Shown here: positions 61,687 to 64,000 of the stretch, in pieces
How the letters are laid out: each line of letters begins with the position of its first letter
Numbering within the stretch: position 1 is the first letter of the stretch
Translations under genes and position numbers: made by a program
The notes under the pieces: generated by a model
What the model was told of the DNA's origin: nothing
The model's database searches: none
What the model saw: the letters and a program-made list of their open reading frames with translations, nothing else
Assembly (NCBI GenBank): GCA_948602995.1
Contig: CAPEBR010000009.1
Span: forward strand, 60,711-124,710
Direction of reading: 5' to 3'
DNA from: an uncultured Dorea sp.
GTDB lineage: Bacteria; Bacillota; Clostridia; Lachnospirales; Lachnospiraceae
Length of the DNA stretch: 64,000 nucleotides

Positions 61687-62340
61687 ATGAGCAATTTATT
61701 TAATCTGGACGGTCCGGTCCTGCAATTCATCAACAAAATTGTATACAGCGTCTATCTGAACATCCTTTGGTTCGTCTGCTGTATCCCCGTTGTAACAGTC
61801 GGTGCATCCACCACTGCACTATTCTATGTGACGTTAAAAATATCAAAAAATGAGGAAGGCAGTATTACAAAAGCTTTTTTCCACTCCTTCCAGCAAAATC
61901 TAAAGCAAGGCACTCTGATATGGCTGATCCTGCTTGCCCTGGGAATTATCCTGGGCATAGATGGATATATCTTGTACCATATGCGGTTTGAAAATGTGTT
62001 CTGGACACTCTGCACCGCAGTTTTCTGTGTTGCTGCAGCCGCTTATGCCATTGTCCTGATGTATATCTTTCCGCTTCTTGCAAGATTTGACAATACGGTT
62101 GGCGCCATGTTCAAAAACGCGCTGTTTATCGGCGTCCGTTTTCTGTTCTGTACCGCATTGATGGCAGTTATTTACTTTGTGATGCTGCTAGTTATAGTCC
62201 GCTTCTTTACCCCGGCTGTTATTTTCGGGGAAGGTCTCTGCGCATTGCTATGCTCTTATCTGCTGTCCAACATCCTGCAGCTCTGCCAGGAGAAGACTGA
62301 GGATCATGCAGACGCGGCCTCCGAACTGCTTAATTCTTAA
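61687..62340 (+). CDS. YesL-family (DUF624) membrane protein
   Basis: A 217-residue protein with five or six TM helices and the DUF624 start LFNLDGPVLQFINKIVYSVYLN. YesL-type proteins are nearly always linked to CUT1 sugar transporters and may help their assembly; role unproven. AGGAGG precedes the ATG. It is cotranscribed with the LacI gene (42-base gap). Confidence 0.9.
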   Translation: MSNLFNLDGPVLQFINKIVYSVYLNILWFVCCIPVVTVGASTTALFYVTLKISKNEEGSITKAFFHSFQQNLKQGTLIWLILLALGIILGIDGYILYHMRFENVFWTLCTAVFCVAAAAYAIVLMYIFPLLARFDNTVGAMFKNALFIGVRFLFCTALMAVIYFVMLLVIVRFFTPAVIFGEGLCALLCSYLLSNILQLCQEKTEDHADAASELLNS

Positions 62341-62408
62341 TCAAGGCAAATATAGCATAGCCGGCCTCCAGGCAATGATTTTCAAACTGAGAAGAAAGAA
62401 GGGCAAAT

Positions 62409-63155
62409 ATGAGATTCCAAAAAAGAGATTCTTCGGACAAAAATTGTCTGAAGAATCTTCATGGAAAACAGAAAATACAGTACATATGGGATTATTATAA
62501 ACTGCCGGCGGTAGTCTGCCTGATCTGCCTATACATCATTAGTTATACCCTGTACGGTCATTTCTCCAAAAAGGAAACTTTACTTTATACTGGTATGGTG
62601 AATGTATCCGCAGGGGAACAGCTCACAGCCGAATTGAGCAGCGGTTTCCTGGATTCCATGAATGCTGATACATCCAAAGAGGAACTGAAGCTCTATACGG
62701 GATTGTACCTCACGGATGACCCCGATGATCCCAATCACGAATATACCTATGCATCCCGTATCAAAATAATTGCCTCTATTGATGACGAACAGCTGGACAT
62801 TGTGCTCATGAATAAAAGGGCATTTGATGCTTTTTCACAGAATGGATATCTTGCTAATATAGAAGGACTGCTCCAAAATCTAGATTCCAAAGCCCGGGCC
62901 GGGCTGAAACCGTTCCTTGTGACTAATACAGTTATACTGGAAGATAATGCGGATGATATGATGCTGGACCCGTCACTGTCATACCAGGCAGTGACGGAAG
63001 AATATCCTATGGGACTGCTCATATCGCAGAAGGGGCTTTTTAAAAAGGCCGGTTTTGCGGATGACGTATATCTTGGCGTGATCAAAAATTCTCCGCGTAT
63101 GGATATGGCGCTCAAATATATAAAATATCTCTATTCCGAAAACGGACAAGTGTAA
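62409..63155 (+). CDS. membrane-anchored extracytosolic protein, solute-binding-like
   Basis: A 248-residue protein with a single TM helix (about residues 33-50) and an extracytosolic domain. Segments LDIVLMNKRAFDAFSQNGYLANI and PMGLLISQKGLFKKAGF recall pieces of solute-binding proteins, and no lipobox is present. It follows yesL by 68 bases; GAAGGG precedes the ATG weakly. Possibly an accessory receptor or regulator of the fructoside transporter (inference). No family named. Confidence 0.65.
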   Translation: MRFQKRDSSDKNCLKNLHGKQKIQYIWDYYKLPAVVCLICLYIISYTLYGHFSKKETLLYTGMVNVSAGEQLTAELSSGFLDSMNADTSKEELKLYTGLYLTDDPDDPNHEYTYASRIKIIASIDDEQLDIVLMNKRAFDAFSQNGYLANIEGLLQNLDSKARAGLKPFLVTNTVILEDNADDMMLDPSLSYQAVTEEYPMGLLISQKGLFKKAGFADDVYLGVIKNSPRMDMALKYIKYLYSENGQV

Positions 63156-63165
63156 CGTAAGATTA

Positions 63166-63232
63166 TTATACCGCGCGCCGGGTTTCATCGGCCGCGAGGA
63201 TAAAATCGGGTTATACTAGTATAACCCGATTT
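63166..63232. repeat. degenerate family S copy and 30-bp perfect palindrome
   Basis: TTATACCGCGCGCC..GGTTTCATCGGCCGCG resembles family S. It is followed by a perfect 30-base palindrome (63203-63232) with arms AAATCGGGTTATAC meeting at TA. It probably ends the LacI-yesL operon, though no T-run follows. Confidence 0.55.
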
Positions 63233-63337
63233 GGACTGGCGGATGTATCAACCCTCAAAGTCTGTATATATCCCCCACTTTATTTTTTTATTCGCCCTGC
63301 AGCTATCATTGTTATAGCCCAGGTCAGCAGCGGTGTA

Positions 63338-63916
63338 CTAGAGCGTATTTGAAAATTGCTTTCTTTTCATTACAGGCCTCGGCCTGACAGCCATTGTTCT
63401 CTTGTCATATAGCTGGTGACCTGTTCTTATTTCATTCAGCAGCGGCACCGGCACTTCATTACAGGTGTGATGGTAAATAAATCCCAGCTTTTCCTGAACT
63501 CTTTTTGACTTACTGTTTCCTTCATAGTAGCCACACCAGACGGTAGTCATACCCAAATCCTCAAAAGCACGCCGAAGGAGTTCCGCGGCGGCTTCGGGTA
63601 TATAGCCGCACCCCCAGAACGGTTTCCCGAGCCAGTACCCCAACTCACATTCATCCTCGCGTTCGGTCATATCCGTATAACCGTTAAGCTTCAGTTCAAC
63701 AGCGCCAATTGCTCTATTGGTTTCCCTTTCACAAACCGCATAGCACTCGGCACCTGTAAATACACTTTTTATAACTTCAAGGCTTTCCTCCACGTTTTTA
63801 TGGGGATTCCACCCCGCAACAGGTCCTACATCAGGATCCTTTGCATATTCGTAAAGGCTCTCTGCATCTGCTTCTGTCCAGTGCCTCAGCACTAATCTTT
63901 CTGTCGTTAATGTCAT
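63338..63916 (-). CDS. GNAT acetyltransferase (RimJ/RimL type)
   Basis: A 192-residue Acetyltransf_3 protein: TTERLVLRHWTEADAE start, DECELGYWLGKPFWGCGYIPEA acetyl-CoA segment near 95, and GNSKSKRVQEKLGF near 140. Substrate unknown. ATG 63916 has GAGGAG ten bases upstream. Confidence 0.92.
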   Translation of the reverse strand: MTLTTERLVLRHWTEADAESLYEYAKDPDVGPVAGWNPHKNVEESLEVIKSVFTGAECYAVCERETNRAIGAVELKLNGYTDMTEREDECELGYWLGKPFWGCGYIPEAAAELLRRAFEDLGMTTVWCGYYEGNSKSKRVQEKLGFIYHHTCNEVPVPLLNEIRTGHQLYDKRTMAVRPRPVMKRKQFSNTL

Positions 63917-63966
63917 AATCCCATCTCCTCTCAATCATTACCGTAAATAGGCGTTTGCGAAACGCT

Positions 63967-63992
63967 AGAACCCGTATAAATACGGGATTCTC
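63967..63992. terminator. hairpin at the right edge
   Basis: AGAACCCGTAT/ATACGGGATTCT inverted repeat with one bulge. It probably ends a gene outside the window, or is an intergenic palindrome. A second small hairpin GCGTTT/AAACGC lies at 63951-63965. Confidence 0.4.
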
Positions 63993-64000
63993 TTTGTTAC

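Noticed and set aside
1..64000. CRISPR arrays and cas genes
   Set aside because: Repeats found are palindromic and dispersed, not evenly spaced with unique spacers; no Cas motifs seen.

Overview
The window looks like a chromosome segment of a spore-forming, gut-type Firmicute, most likely a Lachnospiraceae (Clostridium cluster XIVa) relative. The basis is the type III glutamine synthetase, class II aldolase, murB-rapZ-whiA-HPr cluster, agr-type signalling, GHKL/LytTR two-component pairs, MsmX-type (ATPase-less) sugar ABC transporters, AGGAGG ribosome sites and moderate GC. The species call is inference. There are no rRNAs or CRISPR arrays, and I recognise one tRNA (Glu, anticodon CTC).

Layout. 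1-3.9 kb: DUF1700 membrane protein, glnN, fba. 4.1-14.3 kb: a sugar-oxidation/uptake island with a secreted protein carrying two near-identical sugar-isomerase TIM barrels between Ig-like domains, a LacI regulator, a Gfo/Idh/MocA dehydrogenase, a cytosolic TIM-barrel isomerase and a ribose-type ABC transporter. A matching 44-bp block precedes both the secreted gene and the dehydrogenase operon. 14.3-20.8 kb: Spx/ArsC protein, tRNA-Glu, lipid kinase, a Crh-like HPr without the catalytic His, whiA, rapZ, murB and a CorC/HlyC protein. 20.9-25.8 kb: a CwlC-like amidase split by a 4,096-bp serine-recombinase element. 25.9-34.1 kb: EndoQ-UvrD fusion helicase, a nuclease-domain remnant, GH13 glucosidase, M3 peptidase, NYN/PIN protein. 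34.4-41.3 kb: lrgAB, AAA/PD-(D/E)XK protein, OmpR-type two-component system, GNAT. 40.8-47.7 kb: ABC transporter plus two tandem GHKL kinases and one LytTR regulator. 47.8-50.5 kb: HipA-like kinase and MATE pump. 50.6-54.9 kb: agr locus with a previously unmarked agrD, flanked by two XRE regulators. 55-63.2 kb: GH32 fructosidase with a CUT1 transporter, divergent from a LacI regulator, YesL and an anchored protein. 63.3 kb to end: a second GNAT.

The strongest discovery is the split amidase. Its first 13 codons (start, RBS and a sigma-K-type promoter) lie at 25706-25798, and its remaining 240 codons at 20887-21609. Recombination at the shared GGA would remove 4,096 bp and restore a 253-residue amidase-SPOR protein exactly in frame. 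This is the architecture of a skin-like, developmentally excised sporulation element. The promoter also points into the recombinase genes, suggesting a self-timed circuit.

Three families of interspersed palindromic or inverted-repeat elements are scattered through intergenic gaps: a GGGGACGGGGCAT palindrome in eight copies, a 133-bp element with GTTACTGTTCAC-type ends, and a TATACTCACG element. One palindrome copy supplies the last codons of the GH32 gene.
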